The notes beneath the pieces are model-generated. The model had not been told where the DNA came from. It searched no databases and saw nothing but the letters and a program-made list of their open reading frames with translations. The position numbers and the translations under genes were made by a program. 64,000 nt of DNA from Armigeres subalbatus (taxonomy: Eukaryota; Arthropoda; Insecta; Diptera; Culicidae). The stretch spans positions 293,723,293 through 293,787,292 of the forward strand of contig NC_085140.1 in assembly GCF_024139115.2 (NCBI RefSeq). The letters run 5' to 3'. Positions 11,819-23,900 of the stretch are shown here, in pieces (within the stretch, counting starts at the first letter, position 1; each line of letters begins with the position of its first letter).

Positions 11819-12350
11819 TTGAAACTCTGCACAGTTTTTCAATTTCATCTAAATCGTCATTTTTCGAAATCAAATCTTCATATTGAGTCACGACTAACTT
11901 TTCAAAAGGGTGTATGTGAAAATGGTTCAAAAATATTTAAAAAGCTGCACAGCAAAAACGGAATGTTCGATTGTTATGATTTTTTCAGCAAAGTTAGACA
12001 ACTAAATGGTGATTCTTAAGAAAATGTGCACAGTAAAAAAAAAAATTTTTTGCCTTTAAAAATATCACTTTTGTCACAAAAACTCAAATATCTCAAAACC
12101 CTATCTTTTTTCGAACGTAATTTTTTTAGGGAAAACGGTCCATTATATTAGCTATCTACCATAAAAATTTGGTGATGGTAATCTAATAAACAAAAAAGTT
12201 ATGACATTTCAAACATTTCACAATTTTCACATTTATTAAAAAAAAAATTTTTTTCTGTGTAAGTTATTTCGAGAATTGCAGTTTGATGCAGATTTTATTG
12301 TTAAGGGACGTGATTTAAACAAGTTGTTTTCATGATATTTTGATTTAATT
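11819..12350 (+). repeat. Left long terminal inverted repeat
   Basis: It matches 15668-16211 in reverse orientation, including a shared tail that reads TTTTATTGTTAAGGG near 12294-12308. Small open frames in both arms are only the mirrored repeat sequence and are not taken as genes. Confidence 0.85.
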
Positions 12351-12808
12351 ATTCATAGCATCTATAAGAAACTTAGACACGATCCAGTGTTGTGATCAAA
12401 AGTATTGATAGTGTCATAATTTTCATTGCACGTGACTGGCGAAAAATTCTTTTAATAGTGTTGAAACCTGTTGATAATAACGTTGATACAAACATATCAG
12501 AAATGTTATTTTTAAGACAAAAGCTGCAAAATCAAAGATTTATATACACGTGTACGTCTATAGTTTACCTGCAAAAAATATATCTCTTAGAGAATAGACT
12601 TTATGATCGGGAGGAAACGGGTATCTTCAACAACAACAAATGCATGATAGGTACATACCATGACAATGCTCACGAAAAAGCAAAAAAATTACTACTACTA
12701 AGGTTGTTAAAGATCTTATAGTAATTTTTTCTTCAGTCAAGCAAATGACACCAAACTAGTCAGTAAAAACTTAAAAGTGATTTTGTTTATTGAAATATTA
12801 CGAACAAC

Positions 12809-14936
12809 ATGAGTAGCCGCTTTCTCAACTGTTGTAGGCCGTTTGATGGAAAAAAGTGTTCAAAAGAGTTACGAAATCTCACCGAAAGCACCATAGATAA
12901 ACTGAAAGCGACTGGTTATGCTCCAATGTCCACATTGAATACAAATTTACGCATTTGCACGTCCTGCCGTCTAAACGTTGACAAAAGAGCAATCTGTATA
13001 TCATCGGTTGAGCAGAGCGCAGGAAGTTCGAAAACGACAGCAACTGAGGAATTGCCAGATGTATCGACAACAACTGAGGAATTACCAGAAGTATTAAGTG
13101 CTGAGAGCCTTGCCACCGTACCATCAGCGAAATCTGTTTCAACAAATCAATCGGAAGATGAGTGTATCCAAAAGGTCAACATCGAACGCTTTAACGAGGG
13201 CATAGCTGGGATAAAAGTGACTCCGATTAAATGGAGTAAGATGGACTACGTTTATTACCCGGAGAAAAATACCGTGAAATAAACGAAGCTGTACGAAGAA
13301 ACCTCTTCAAATTAGGACCTGATGATGTGGAAAATACAGACTACGATGAGGTAATTATAAATATGAAGGAAAGGTTCTCGAATGCAGCCACGACAAGGAA
13401 AGAAAAATTATTGATTTTGTCGATGCTGCCAAGTTCGTGGTCTATTCAGGATGCCATTGATGAGTTCAAAACCAATAGAAATACAGTAAAAGAGGCAAAA
13501 CAATTGAAGAATAACTGTCTTTCAACCAAAAATACTAGGTCTAGTACTGCATTAACAGATGAGACAAAATAAATAGTAGTTCAATATTTTGAAGATGATG
13601 AAGTAAGTCGAGCTATGCCTGGATTATGTATCAGTAAAAAAAGATGGAAAGCGTCAAGCAATCCAAAAACGATTAATGATGACGACTTTGAAAGAAGCGT
13701 ACACACGCTTCAAGGAAATTCACGATAATATTAAAATAGGTTTTTCCTCATTTGCAAGCCTTCGGCCAAGGCAATGTAAGCTTCTTTCCAATTCAGGAAC
13801 ACATAATGTGTGTGTGCACAACCCATGAGAATATTAATCTTATTTTACATAGTTTGAAAAGAATCAATTTAACAAAGGATATTAAAATGTTAACTGGTAG
13901 TCTTTTGTGTGAAAATACAACATCAAATTGCTATCTACGATCTTGTTCGGATTGTCCAGATTCTTCATCATTGGAAAATACTTTATTCGCTGAGTTTGAA
14001 GAAAAATATATTGATCAGTTATCATTTGAGCAATGGGTGACCACGGATAGGTGTGACATAGAAACTATTGCAAAACCTGTAGATGAGTTTGTGTCATATT
14101 TTTGCTTGAAATTAGAAAGTTTAATCCCTCACGATTTCATTAAAACAGAACAATCCAGCTTTTTAAAAAATACGAAAAATACATTACAAAATGGTGAATT
14201 TTTAGTCATTTGTGATTTTTCTGAAAATTACAGCTTTGTATTGCAAGATGAAGTGCAGTCCCATCACTGGAACGTACAACAAGCTACAATTCATCCATTC
14301 GTTATTTATTTTAATGGAAGTACGCAAATTGAACACTTAAGTTTTATTATAATTTCCGAAGATTTAAGACACGATTCAGTATCCGTAAACTTGTTCATTG
14401 AAAAAATGATTAACTTTTTACGCGTTGATAAGCATAAAGAAGTCAAAAAGATATATTTCATGTCTGATGGAGCAGCGTCGCAGTACAAAAATCGTAAGAA
14501 TTTTTCGAGCCTATGTCAATTTAAATCAATGTACGGAATTGATACAGAATGGCATTTTTTTGCTACATCATATGGCAAAGGTCCTTGTGATGCTATTGGA
14601 GGAACAATAAAGCGCATGGCCACAAGAGCAAGTTTAGCCAAAGAACGTGAGCATCCAATTAAAACTGCGAAAGAACTTTTTGATTGGGCAAATCGTAGAA
14701 AAGAAAAAGATTTAACCAAATTATCATTTTGTTTTACTACTACTGAAGAGTACGAAATAAAGGCTTCAGAGCTCAGCGAGCAATTTAATAACGCGAAAAC
14801 GATCCAAGGAACCCAAAAATTTCACTGTTTCATTCCATTGTCGGAAAATAAAATTAAAGCAAAACTATACTCAAACTGTGCTGATAATAATTCAAAAGTG
14901 TTCGATATTTTAAAAAATTTGAATAAAAATAAATAA
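12809..14936 (+). pseudogene. Decayed DDE-type transposase of the long-TIR element
   Basis: Four pieces in shifting frames form one protein-like track. The N-terminal part (12809-13282) has cysteine pairs (N-C-C, K-K-C, I-C-x-x-C near residues 8-52), perhaps a zinc-binding domain. A middle part (about 13268-13572) is charged. The C-terminal part (13752-14936) holds C-D-F-S-E-N-Y, then M-S-D-G-A-A-S-Q-Y-K, then G-K-G-P-C-D-A-I-G-G, which I take as the acidic catalytic core. Breaks lie at an A-run near 13262-13268, a TAA at 13570-13572, a shift near 13620 and a loss in a GT run near 13807-13816. The core resembles a transposase family widespread in arthropods, possibly Sola-type, but I cannot confirm the superfamily. 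Confidence 0.65.
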
Positions 14937-14946
14937 AAAATAAGTA

Positions 14947-15490
14947 GGGTAAAATGCCCAATAGTGGACCCCCAACCAATAGTGGACCCTCCAGCCATTT
15001 TTGCATTATTACTGCACAATGGCAACATTTTGCTATGAAATTCTATCGGGAGAACCTACCTTACAGTCCTATGATTTGATTACATGCATTGGAAATGCTA
15101 TGAAAAGTAAAATTAGATGATTTTCTGCAATTCTATAAAAAATAAACACGAGAGTGTCCATTATAGGAATATTTTAGGGGGTCCATAATAGGGAAGAAGA
15201 ACGTCCCGAAACGGGACATGAAAATCAAATGAAGTGTCGACTATAGGGAAGCAATTTCCTATTATGGACCCCCAGGGGGTCTACTATAGGGCGAATTCAG
15301 TTAGACTTTAAAATGTTAATTTCAACGAATAACGTCGTGTATTTGGGTGTTTTATGTATGTATCGTGAAGAGAGGATGCAGAGCTTACTGTTAGATATCA
15401 AGCAGAGTTAATATGTTGAAAATTTCTAAGCCTTATGACAGGAAGAGCAAAATTCCGCTACTAGGGGGTCCACTATTGGGCATTTTACCC
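14947..15490. mobile_element. TA-flanked MITE C with iterated terminal word
   Basis: The inverted ends are perfect over 27 bp, starting GGGTAAAATGCCCAATAGTG, with TA on each side (14945-14946 and 15491-15492). The inner word ATAGTGGACCC and its variants (CCATAATAGGG, CTACTATAGGG, and complements) recur at about 14963, 14980, 15174, 15240, 15262 and 15465. No coding potential is seen. It landed just downstream of the transposase stop, inside the long-TIR element. Confidence 0.9.
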
Positions 15491-15667
15491 TATTAATAAA
15501 CTGTTTTCATGATATCATAACCCATACCAAAATTCAAACCCAAAACTCTTAGAGTTTCTATAACAACATTGTGTAACTGACACATTTAATTTAATACTTA
15601 GGATAATATTAATTCATTTTTATTTATTTATACATATAATATTTATACATATAATATACATAATATC

Positions 15668-16211
15668 GATGAATACATAAATATGGAATATCATACAAAC
15701 AACTTGTTTAACTCACGCAAGGCCCTTAACAATAAAATCAGCATCAAACTGCGATTCTTGAAAAAAAAATACACGGAAATTTTTTTTTGTTTACTATATG
15801 TGAAAATTGTGAAATGTTTGAAATGTCATAACTTTTTTGTTTATTAGTTTACCATCACCAAATTTTTATGGTAGATAGCTAATATAATGGACCGTTTTCC
15901 CTAAAGAAATTACGTTCGAAAAATGATAGGGTTTTGAGATATTTGAGTTTTTGTGACAAAAATGATATTTTTAAAGGCAAAAATGATATTTTTTTACTGT
16001 GCACATTTTCTTAAGAATCACCATTTAGTTGTCTAACTTTGCTGAAAAAATCATAACAATCGAACATTCCGTTTTTGCTGTGCAGCTTTTTAAATATTTT
16101 TGAACCATTTTCACATACACCCTTTTGAAAAGTTAGTCGTGACTCAATATGAAGATTTGATATCGGAAAATGACGATTTAGATGAAATTGAAAAACTGTG
16201 CAAAGTTTCAA
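15668..16211 (-). repeat. Right long terminal inverted repeat
   Basis: This is the mirrored partner of 11819-12350. The homology fades near 15668 at the inner side and stops sharply at 16211 outside. Confidence 0.85.
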
Positions 16212-16427
16212 CTCAATAGAAAATCATGAATTAAAAATTTTCTTAAATTTTGATGCTGTTGCTTGGAATCGCTCTACATTGACATTAAATGTTAGTTGGG
16301 AATCGCCTACAAAAGCGAATAACCGTTGGTGGACAATCAGAAAGCGCCAGTGACACGTCGATTAGTCGGTGGCTTTAGTGCGCGCACTGGGTTTTGCGGA
16401 TCTGATCATTTTTTCCGATATTATACT

Positions 16428-16632
16428 CGATTAAGTTGAAAACCGGAATACGGGACTAGCGAAGTTGGATTTTTCTCGCAATCCGTACGTTAAACCTAAC
16501 TTCGCTAGTGGCGCGCTAGTCTAATTAGGGCCTAATTAGACTAGCGCACTACTAGCGAAGTTAGATTTAACGTACGGATTGCGAGAAAAATTCAACTTCG
16601 ATAGTCCCTTATTTCGGTGTTCAACTTGACTA
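16428..16632. repeat. Foldback element of about 200 bp
   Basis: Two arms of about 100 bp meet at an AT-rich centre around 16520-16541 and differ at only a few positions. Each arm contains the word ACTAGCGAAGTT and the stretch TCTCGCAATCCGTACGTTAA. The transcript of either strand would form a near-perfect hairpin. No target duplication was recognised. Confidence 0.85.
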
Positions 16633-16649
16633 GCGATACTTCAAATAGT

Positions 16650-17045
16650 CCTCAAGAATTTACACCAGGATTCCTATCCTCCGCCAGGAATTCTTTCGGG
16701 TTTCCTCCAGAAATTCTTCCTGAAATTCCTTAAAGAAATCAGCAGAAAATTCTTGCAATAATTCATCTAGAGTTTTTCTCTCCATTACAAGATTTCATCC
16801 GGAAGTTCCTTGAGGAATTTCTCCGGAAGTTTGTTCAGGAATTTACTCGAAGTTTCTTTCAGGAATTCCTCCACATGTTTCATATATAAATGTCTCCGGA
16901 AATTCCTCGGAAAGTTCCACGAAGAACTTCTCGGAAGTTCGTTCAGAAATTCCCCCCGAAGGATTTCCTTTAGAAGTTGCTCCGGGGAATGCATTTGAAA
17001 AAAAAAATGTGCAGGAATTCCTGAAAAATATCGCCAAGGAATACA
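16650..17045. repeat. Degenerate GGAATTCCT-like word patchwork
   Basis: The stretch is made of short, loosely repeated words such as GGAATTCCT, TTCCTCCGGAA and GAAATTCTTCC, with no fixed period. It is similar in style to 4090-4500. Frames read through it are shadow peptides rich in F, R, N, S and E and are not taken as genes. Confidence 0.5.
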
Positions 17046-17780
17046 TACATCAGTTCATAGTGGCGTGATTTATAGAGCGCACTTACTAAACAATTTCAAA
17101 GTTGTGTTGGGTACGAATCCCGTCATGGACCATGCTCCTAAATTTTTGTGAATATGCTTGTAAAAATTATCTGGATAAGCGACGAGAAGGAGAATTTGGT
17201 TTAGTAAAATGTGGTAAAATTAAATCACACTCCGCTAAAAGCCTGTTTAATAACGATTCATTTCATGGCGCCCAAAAGCTTATCTTTTACACTTTTGATT
17301 CAACAATTCATTTTTCGATATTAAAGGACCACAATTATAAAAGCTAAGATTCGCGTAAAAAAATAGAAAACAAAAGTCTAAAATATTGAAACCGGAACAT
17401 CTGCTATCGAAATATTGCGTGCATAAACAAACACCTCCACCAGTAATAAATTTATCAATATTTTACTCACATTTTATCCTCTTCGAGGTAATAATCATCC
17501 TCGTATTCTTGTAGCATGTTGAATTGGTTTAATCCTTATGTTTCCTTATTTATTTTAAATTAATTGCAAGCAAAATTAGAATTCAAATCACGGAACTGCA
17601 GAAATGGCAAAAAATCGATTCGATCGATCTTTGTGGTGCGAAAGCATTCATGACGTTTCAAAACAAAACGCGTACGCAGCCGCGCGTGAGATTTATTTCG
17701 TAACGGGCATAACGTGGCTCACCGCTCGATGGATGGAGCTCCCGAGTTCGACTCTGGGCTAATTTGTCGCTTCGCGTCTG
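17046..17780. other. Upstream region of the WASHC2 gene
   Basis: No gene is supported. The last 150 bp are more GC-rich and lead into the likely transcription start. A tRNA-like B-box word (GAGTTCGACTC) occurs near 17743 without a matching A-box or cloverleaf. Confidence 0.4.
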
Positions 17781-17953
17781 TCAGTTTTTCAGTTCATTTT
17801 TGTTGTGATTCAGTTCCTCGGGTGAAAAGTAAATAAAGTGCGAAAAATGTTAATTTGCGAGACGAAATTGGATCGGTAATTTTGCGTAATCTGTTCCGAT
17901 AGCTAATCGGGAATCGCTTCCACTCCAACGAATCGTTCGGAAGTTGCCACAGC
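17781..17953 (+). promoter_or_regulatory. Likely 5'UTR and initiator region of WASHC2
   Basis: Three initiator-like TCAGTT words lie at 17781, 17789 and 17809, with no TATA box nearby, which suits a broadly expressed gene. A 10-codon upstream open frame (ATG 17847-17849 to TAA 17877-17879) lies in the putative leader. The main start codon at 17954 follows CACAGC. The exact start site is inferred. Confidence 0.45.
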
Positions 17954-17956
17954 ATG
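17954..17956 (+). CDS. WASHC2: WASHC2 coding exon 1 (start codon only)
   Basis: ATG is followed at once by the strong donor GTAAGT at 17957. Exon 2 has no in-frame ATG before the conserved A-L-T-P-D-E-L start, so the initiator must come from upstream. This ATG joins in phase 0. Confidence 0.7.
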
Positions 17957-20900
17957 GTAAGTTTCCGGTAGGGCGATCGCCAAATTGGGCTTTCGATTTC
18001 TGATATATGAACGTAAGACGACGACGATGTTTCTGATGTTGGCAAAAAGAAACGGGCAGCCTTCGCGCACTGATAAGGATGCCTTTCCTAGTGTTACGCA
18101 TTCCTTTCTGGTAATGGAGGGCAGTGTAGGCTAATAAAGCCGAATTTGAACAATTCATGAAACCCTTTACTGATTCATGTTTATCAATTGTTTGCTGGTA
18201 GCTAAGATAAGCTCGACATCCGATTGATTTAAATTGCGGATTTTGCTACAGGGCTGGTAGTGAGACGTTAGCGATTTGCAGCTTAGTGTCCATTAAACAC
18301 TTCCATAAGTTATTAACTGTAATATTTCTAAGCATAATGTACATTTTTCTATCGCTTGATTGCGCCCAAAGACGTGAAAAATTATTTTTCTAGATCGGAC
18401 CAACCCTTCATAACTAATTTGGACTTTTTTTTTAATTCTTTGTTAACCCGAAGAAAATGTTTGTTTGGAAAAATTGTTCATTATAAAATTTTCTAAACTA
18501 GGATAAAATTATCTTCAACGTTGTAAGCTTTGCAGCCGTGCGCTTTACAATTGAGACTGACTTATGAAAAGTCCAAAAACACAACAATTTTATATACAAA
18601 TTTAATTTTTTTACTTTTTAAAAAATATGACAGAATTAGAATGTTATACCTGATTACGACAGTTTTAATATTTTACTGTTTTTTTTAAAATTAAATTAAA
18701 AAGCATTTTTTATATGTATGTACCTAACCGTAATTGAATTTCATATGAAAGTCAAACCCAATGAAATAAAAATCAATATCATTGCAAAAAATCCATTCAT
18801 ATTTATCTTTCCACACAATGCAATGCGTTGATTCCCCAAACGCTCAACTGAGCAAAAATCGCTTGGAAAGCGAGAAGGGTTATTTAATCGACTAGCTGTT
18901 GTCGAATTAATTTTCGTCTTGTTTAGTTTATCAATGCTTTCGTTTGTCCTCTCGCGCGGTTCAGTTCGCTTCAATGCAATCAGTCATAAATCAGTTTTAT
19001 TAGTGTTTGAGTATGCTGCGGGTGCGTTTGGCCGAGAATTTATTGTTCTTTTGAAAACAATTTGTTTCGCTTTTGTTTGTTTCAGGCGCTGACACCAGAT
19101 GAATTGAGGAAGCGGATTCCCCAGTGGTCACTTGAATCAGATGGACAGTTGCTGCAATATATGAGTCAAATTTCAAAGGTTGGTAATGTCATGACTACAT
19201 TTTCAGTCAGAACCACAATCTAACAAAATACTCTTGACATGATTTGAAAAACCATGATTTAATCAAATGTTGTTTCTATATATATTTTTCAACATCAGGT
19301 ACCTGATGTGGTTTCCACAATTTTCAATTAAAAAAAAATGTGCTGCGGTAACTTCTTACTCTTTTCCTTATTCCAGAATCTTGAAGAAAAATGCAAACAA
19401 ACCCAGGACAACTTGAACCTTCTGCTGATGGAAATAGACGAGAGCCATATCCGTTTCGCCAACGCGTCCAACAACTTCAATGGCATTCAACAGCACAAGT
19501 ACGTGGAAAATCGTGTCCAAGACGACGACGAGAGTTTCTACTCCGTTCGTGAGGAAGAAGAAGAGAAGGGCGAAAAACTGCCGTATGGTGAAATTTTCCA
19601 AATGACTGTGGAAAAGTCGATCGCAAACATGTACACATCTTTCGAGAAGGTCACAGTTCAGCTTGACAGCGATAGCGATAGCGAGGACGATGAAGAGGAG
19701 GCTGCTGCCAGGAATACTGTGTTGAGAGCTGTTCAGAAGTATCCGTACATCAGTAGACCACTGCCGCACATCATAGGATCCCAAGAATGGAGAGAGAAAT
19801 GGCACGCCGGTTTGATTGATTCCGAGGAAGAATCGGACACGGAACCCAAAGAGCAGTACTCAGATTCCAGTGACAGTGAGCGGATGTTTCCTTCGCAAAC
19901 TAACAGCAATCACACGCCCTCGGAATCGGAAGGCTCGGTTTGGGGAGTTCATTCTGACCCGCGACGAAGGGCTGCATCGATTGATCCAAGCGTGTCTGGG
20001 GATGATGCCTTCTCAATCCATTCCAGTTCCAGTGCGATAAGACCTGTGGGAACGCGGTCTGGTATGATCAATCCTCCAAACAAAGTGCCAGTGTTGCCCG
20101 GATTCAGACCACCTTCACTTTTCCCGGATAAACCACCGGCAGATGATACGATCAGTGTGTCTTCCAGAAGTAAAGTAGCTAACCTATTTGAAGAATCCGA
20201 TGATGAAGATTCGACACCAACGCATAAACCGGCAGTTGCAGGTGCGATAAATACGCAACCGACCTATTTTAGGGGAAATCAGGCGGAGAGGAAAACGGTG
20301 AATCTGTTCTCAGATGAGCCACCACCTTCGAGTCACGAGCCAACACCTTCGTCGATAATAAGCAGTCATTACCAAAAGAAACCTGTCAACTTGTTCATCG
20401 ATAGCGATGAAGATGATTCGTTCAATAATAATTATTCATCGAGAAGTAGCAGTATTTATCAGAGCGAACCTCCAGAGTTATCGAAGCCGTCGAAGAAAAG
20501 CAGTAATCTCTTTGATGATGACGATGATAATTCGGATGTAACACCAAAAGCGACTGCTGCTAAAATGGTTCACGAGCTTTTCGATAAGGTCAACAACAAC
20601 GAAGGAGATGACGAAGATGATCTCTTTGTACCTGTTAAACGATCGATCAATGGTGCGACCGAGAGTGGGAAGTTGGGTGTCCAGAGGATTACGAATTTGT
20701 TCGACGATGAACCACCGGAGGATGATTTCGATCAGATATTTAAACCCAAAGCGGCTGACCGGAAAATACCTGGGGCCAAACTAGTACTACCCCCGATCCT
20801 ACGCGAAGAGAATCAGAAGGAAACTATCAAAAAAGAAATTGGGAATAACGGGCCGAAAAAGCAGTTGGATCGTCCACAGCAAAGCGTTGAACCAGTCCCA

Positions 20901-23900
20901 GTAGTACTACAACCAACTGTTAAGAAAAAGACCAACCTGTTCGACGAAGATGATGACGAGACTAACGAAATATTCTCCACAAGCGCCGTGAAACAGGAAA
21001 CGAAACAAGAGGTCGTTACAATCAAACCTAAAATCAATTTGTTTGACGACGATATTGACGAGAGCCCTCAAATTATAGAATCTAACCATTTGAAGGATCA
21101 AATCAACGATCCTAAATCAAAAGAAAGCATTACCAGTCAAAGTAGCAGTATTCGATCAGCCATTATCAAGAAAAAGTCAATATTCGACACGGACTCTAAT
21201 GAAGATGATGAGGATGACTTCCTGTTTGGGGGAAAGCGTTCTATTTCCAATTCGAAGACAAAACAGGAGTCACTTCCAAGTAAGGTAGAACCTGTTGTGA
21301 AAAATACGATTCCACAGAATTCGCTTGAGACTTTAAATGATACGATAGTAACTGTAAAATCAGAGAAGTTTGATGGATCACCCAGTAGCGGAAAGGAAAG
21401 TCCTGAAAAGCAAATAATTGAATCAGAATCTAAGCAAGTAACAAGTAACAGTATTCGATCGGAAATTCTCAAGAAAAAGTCGATGTTTGAATCGGACTCC
21501 AGTGAAAATGAAGAAGATGATTACTCAATCGGTACACGATGCGAAGGCCTCACTCATCTGTCTACTACGACTGTGGTTTCCGAACAAGATGGTGCATCAA
21601 ACCCCGTAAATATTCCTACTATAGAGAGGACGAAAGAAGACAATAACAGTCGAAATGAGCTAATGAACGAGGAAGGCCATAATCGAAACGAACTAATGGA
21701 CGTAAACAGCATTGTAAAAGTTTCCGAAAAGCCCCAAATACCCGAAGAACCACCAGACGATTCGTTTGATCACATGCCAAACTATCCGGAAGTGTCCAAT
21801 GATATTGACTACTATCTCACGACCAATAAAATTGATGGGCCGTCTGAATCTTCAAAATCAATCACATTAGTTCAGTCAAATAATTCCGACTCAAATAAAG
21901 AGATGGATGAACCCTCACTGAAAGAGGCTGGCGATAAATCGGAACTCTTGTTCGTTGAACCTCCTGATATCAATGACCTGTCGAACAAAACATCGATTCT
22001 TCAAGATTCGGAAAATAATGATGTACATATAAAAAATAGTTCCAGTAACAATAGTGCCTTAAATTTCAACTCCATTGGCTTGTTTGATGATATCCCACCT
22101 CCAGACGATTGCTTTGAAGAATCTCGTACCACATTACTGGCAGTCGACCATACCGACGATGGTTTCTATAGTGCAGGACCCAAAACGATACCCAACGCTA
22201 TCGGAACATCATCTGTTAACACGAACCAATATCTGTTTATGGACATTGGCGATGGTCCTCCTCCGGATGATGATGTAGACGATGCGAAGACATCACCCAC
22301 CACTCAAGAATCAGCCCCTTTCAAGAACATATCATCTATCATAGGTGAAGGCAACAAAAACGAGTCCAGCTCTGCAGGAACTCGTGAAATACCTAAGATC
22401 AATAGACTGAGCGCGAAAGTTAACATCAACGTGAATGCGTTACTGCCAGGGGTTCGACGTCCACAGCCTCCTGCTACAGCGAAGAAAGCTACAGATGCTC
22501 CCGATTTATGCGATGTCCCCATTCCCGTTGACACAATCGTGAACCAATCAACACCAAATCAACAAGCAGATTACGAGGCTGGACCGTCAAAGCTTGTTAG
22601 CTTGAACAAAGGTCGTGCTAGAATACAAACGAAACGAAAACCACAATCTAGGCAAAATCGAAAATCCAACTATGAAAATAGTTTAGCATCAGGAACCGTT
22701 GAAGATTTCATTAATCATCATCCAACCGAACAGCAACCTAAAGAAGAGGTGCGCGTCGTTGTGGGTTCCGAAGAAAGAACCCAACATGTCGAGATCATTG
22801 CTGGACATGTGCAGATTGATCAGCTTCTTAGTAGTGATGTAATTCAAAAGCTTTCGGAACCGAAACTTTTTGACAACAACACCGATACAGTGGATAAACT
22901 TCTCAACATTGACAGCACCAGCCGAACTGCAAAAATCGCATCCATTACACCAGTACCAAAGAATATGAACCCACCCGTGAAGGAACCTGTGCCCAAAGCG
23001 ACGCCCAAGCCTCCTTCATCGGCGAAACTGTTCAGCGATGATGATTCGGATGACGATGATCTGTTTGGTAAGATTTCAAAACCAATTGTGGCGCAGAATT
23101 CCACCGTAGTCAAACATGAGCCAGATCGGAATAAACCTATTCAACCGGCGGCAGCATTGTCCACCGGTACCAAAAAGCAGTCACTTTTCGGCGATTCTGA
23201 CGAAGATGATGATCTTTTTGCACAGCCTCAATCGAGTGCGAAGTTAGTACCGAAACCAATCGGTCGTAAATCAAGTAATGATGAGCCTCCAAGCAACGTT
23301 AGTAAAACCAAGAAAAGTATATTCGGATCTGAAGGGGACAGCGACAGCGACGATATTTTCGGTGGATCAAAGAAAGGAGCGACTACGTCAAGCAACAAAG
23401 GCGTATTGAAGGAACCAAAGGCGTCACTCAACACTTCAGCAGTTCCGCCGAGACATAAAAGTCTTTTTGGAGAAGATGACGACGATGATGATGATCTGTT
23501 CAGTTCAAGAAGTAGTGAGTATCTTTTGACTAATTAGTTTTAGAATCATATTATATCTGCAGCAAGCATAAACGGAATTGCTTGTTCGATGAAGGCATGT
23601 TATTTTCTTAGAAATATAAGTCGAAGGGTTGTGTACAAGACACGACCGCAAAGTAAACGTTGGACAACGTAAGGCCATCTTTTCGATTATCTTTTTCTCG
23701 TTTAGTATTTTCAAGAAATTTCTTCTCTCACGTTTCTTTTGTATGGATAACTAATCTTGAGAATATTGAACCAATTTATTTTCAATAATCCGCTTTCCCA
23801 ATCACAAACAGCAACAAAACCAAAACTGCTACTGGGCCATCCATGCGAATTTTTACAGCGTCTCCATCTGACGCACGCTTGTGATTCTGCTACCGATGAA

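Larger units (their letters stand above)
11819..16211. mobile_element. DNA transposon with very long terminal inverted repeats
   Basis: The element is bounded by inverted copies beginning TTGAAACT[C/T]TGCACAG and extending about 530 bp inward on both sides (11819-12350 and 15668-16211). The repeat arms are very similar, with scattered substitutions and a few indels in A/T runs. Between them lies a decayed transposase gene on the + strand (12809-14936) and a later TA-flanked MITE (14947-15490). No clear target duplication can be read at the outer edges, so the boundary may be off by a few bases. The superfamily is not assigned with certainty. Confidence 0.75.

Noticed and set aside
11783..12019. 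Open frame conserved in both arms of the long-TIR element (also 16011-16211 minus)
   Set aside because: The conservation is explained by the inverted repeat itself; there is no start context or motif.
12392..12721. 109-codon open frame ahead of the transposase
   Set aside because: AT-rich sequence without motifs. It may be leader DNA of the transposon.
17700..17770. Possible tRNA gene from a B-box-like word
   Set aside because: No A-box, acceptor pairing or cloverleaf could be drawn.
19338..19376. Start codon at 19338 for the long FAM21 frame
   Set aside because: The bases up to 19376 are intron with a clear TTCCAG acceptor; the conserved head continues from exon 2 instead.
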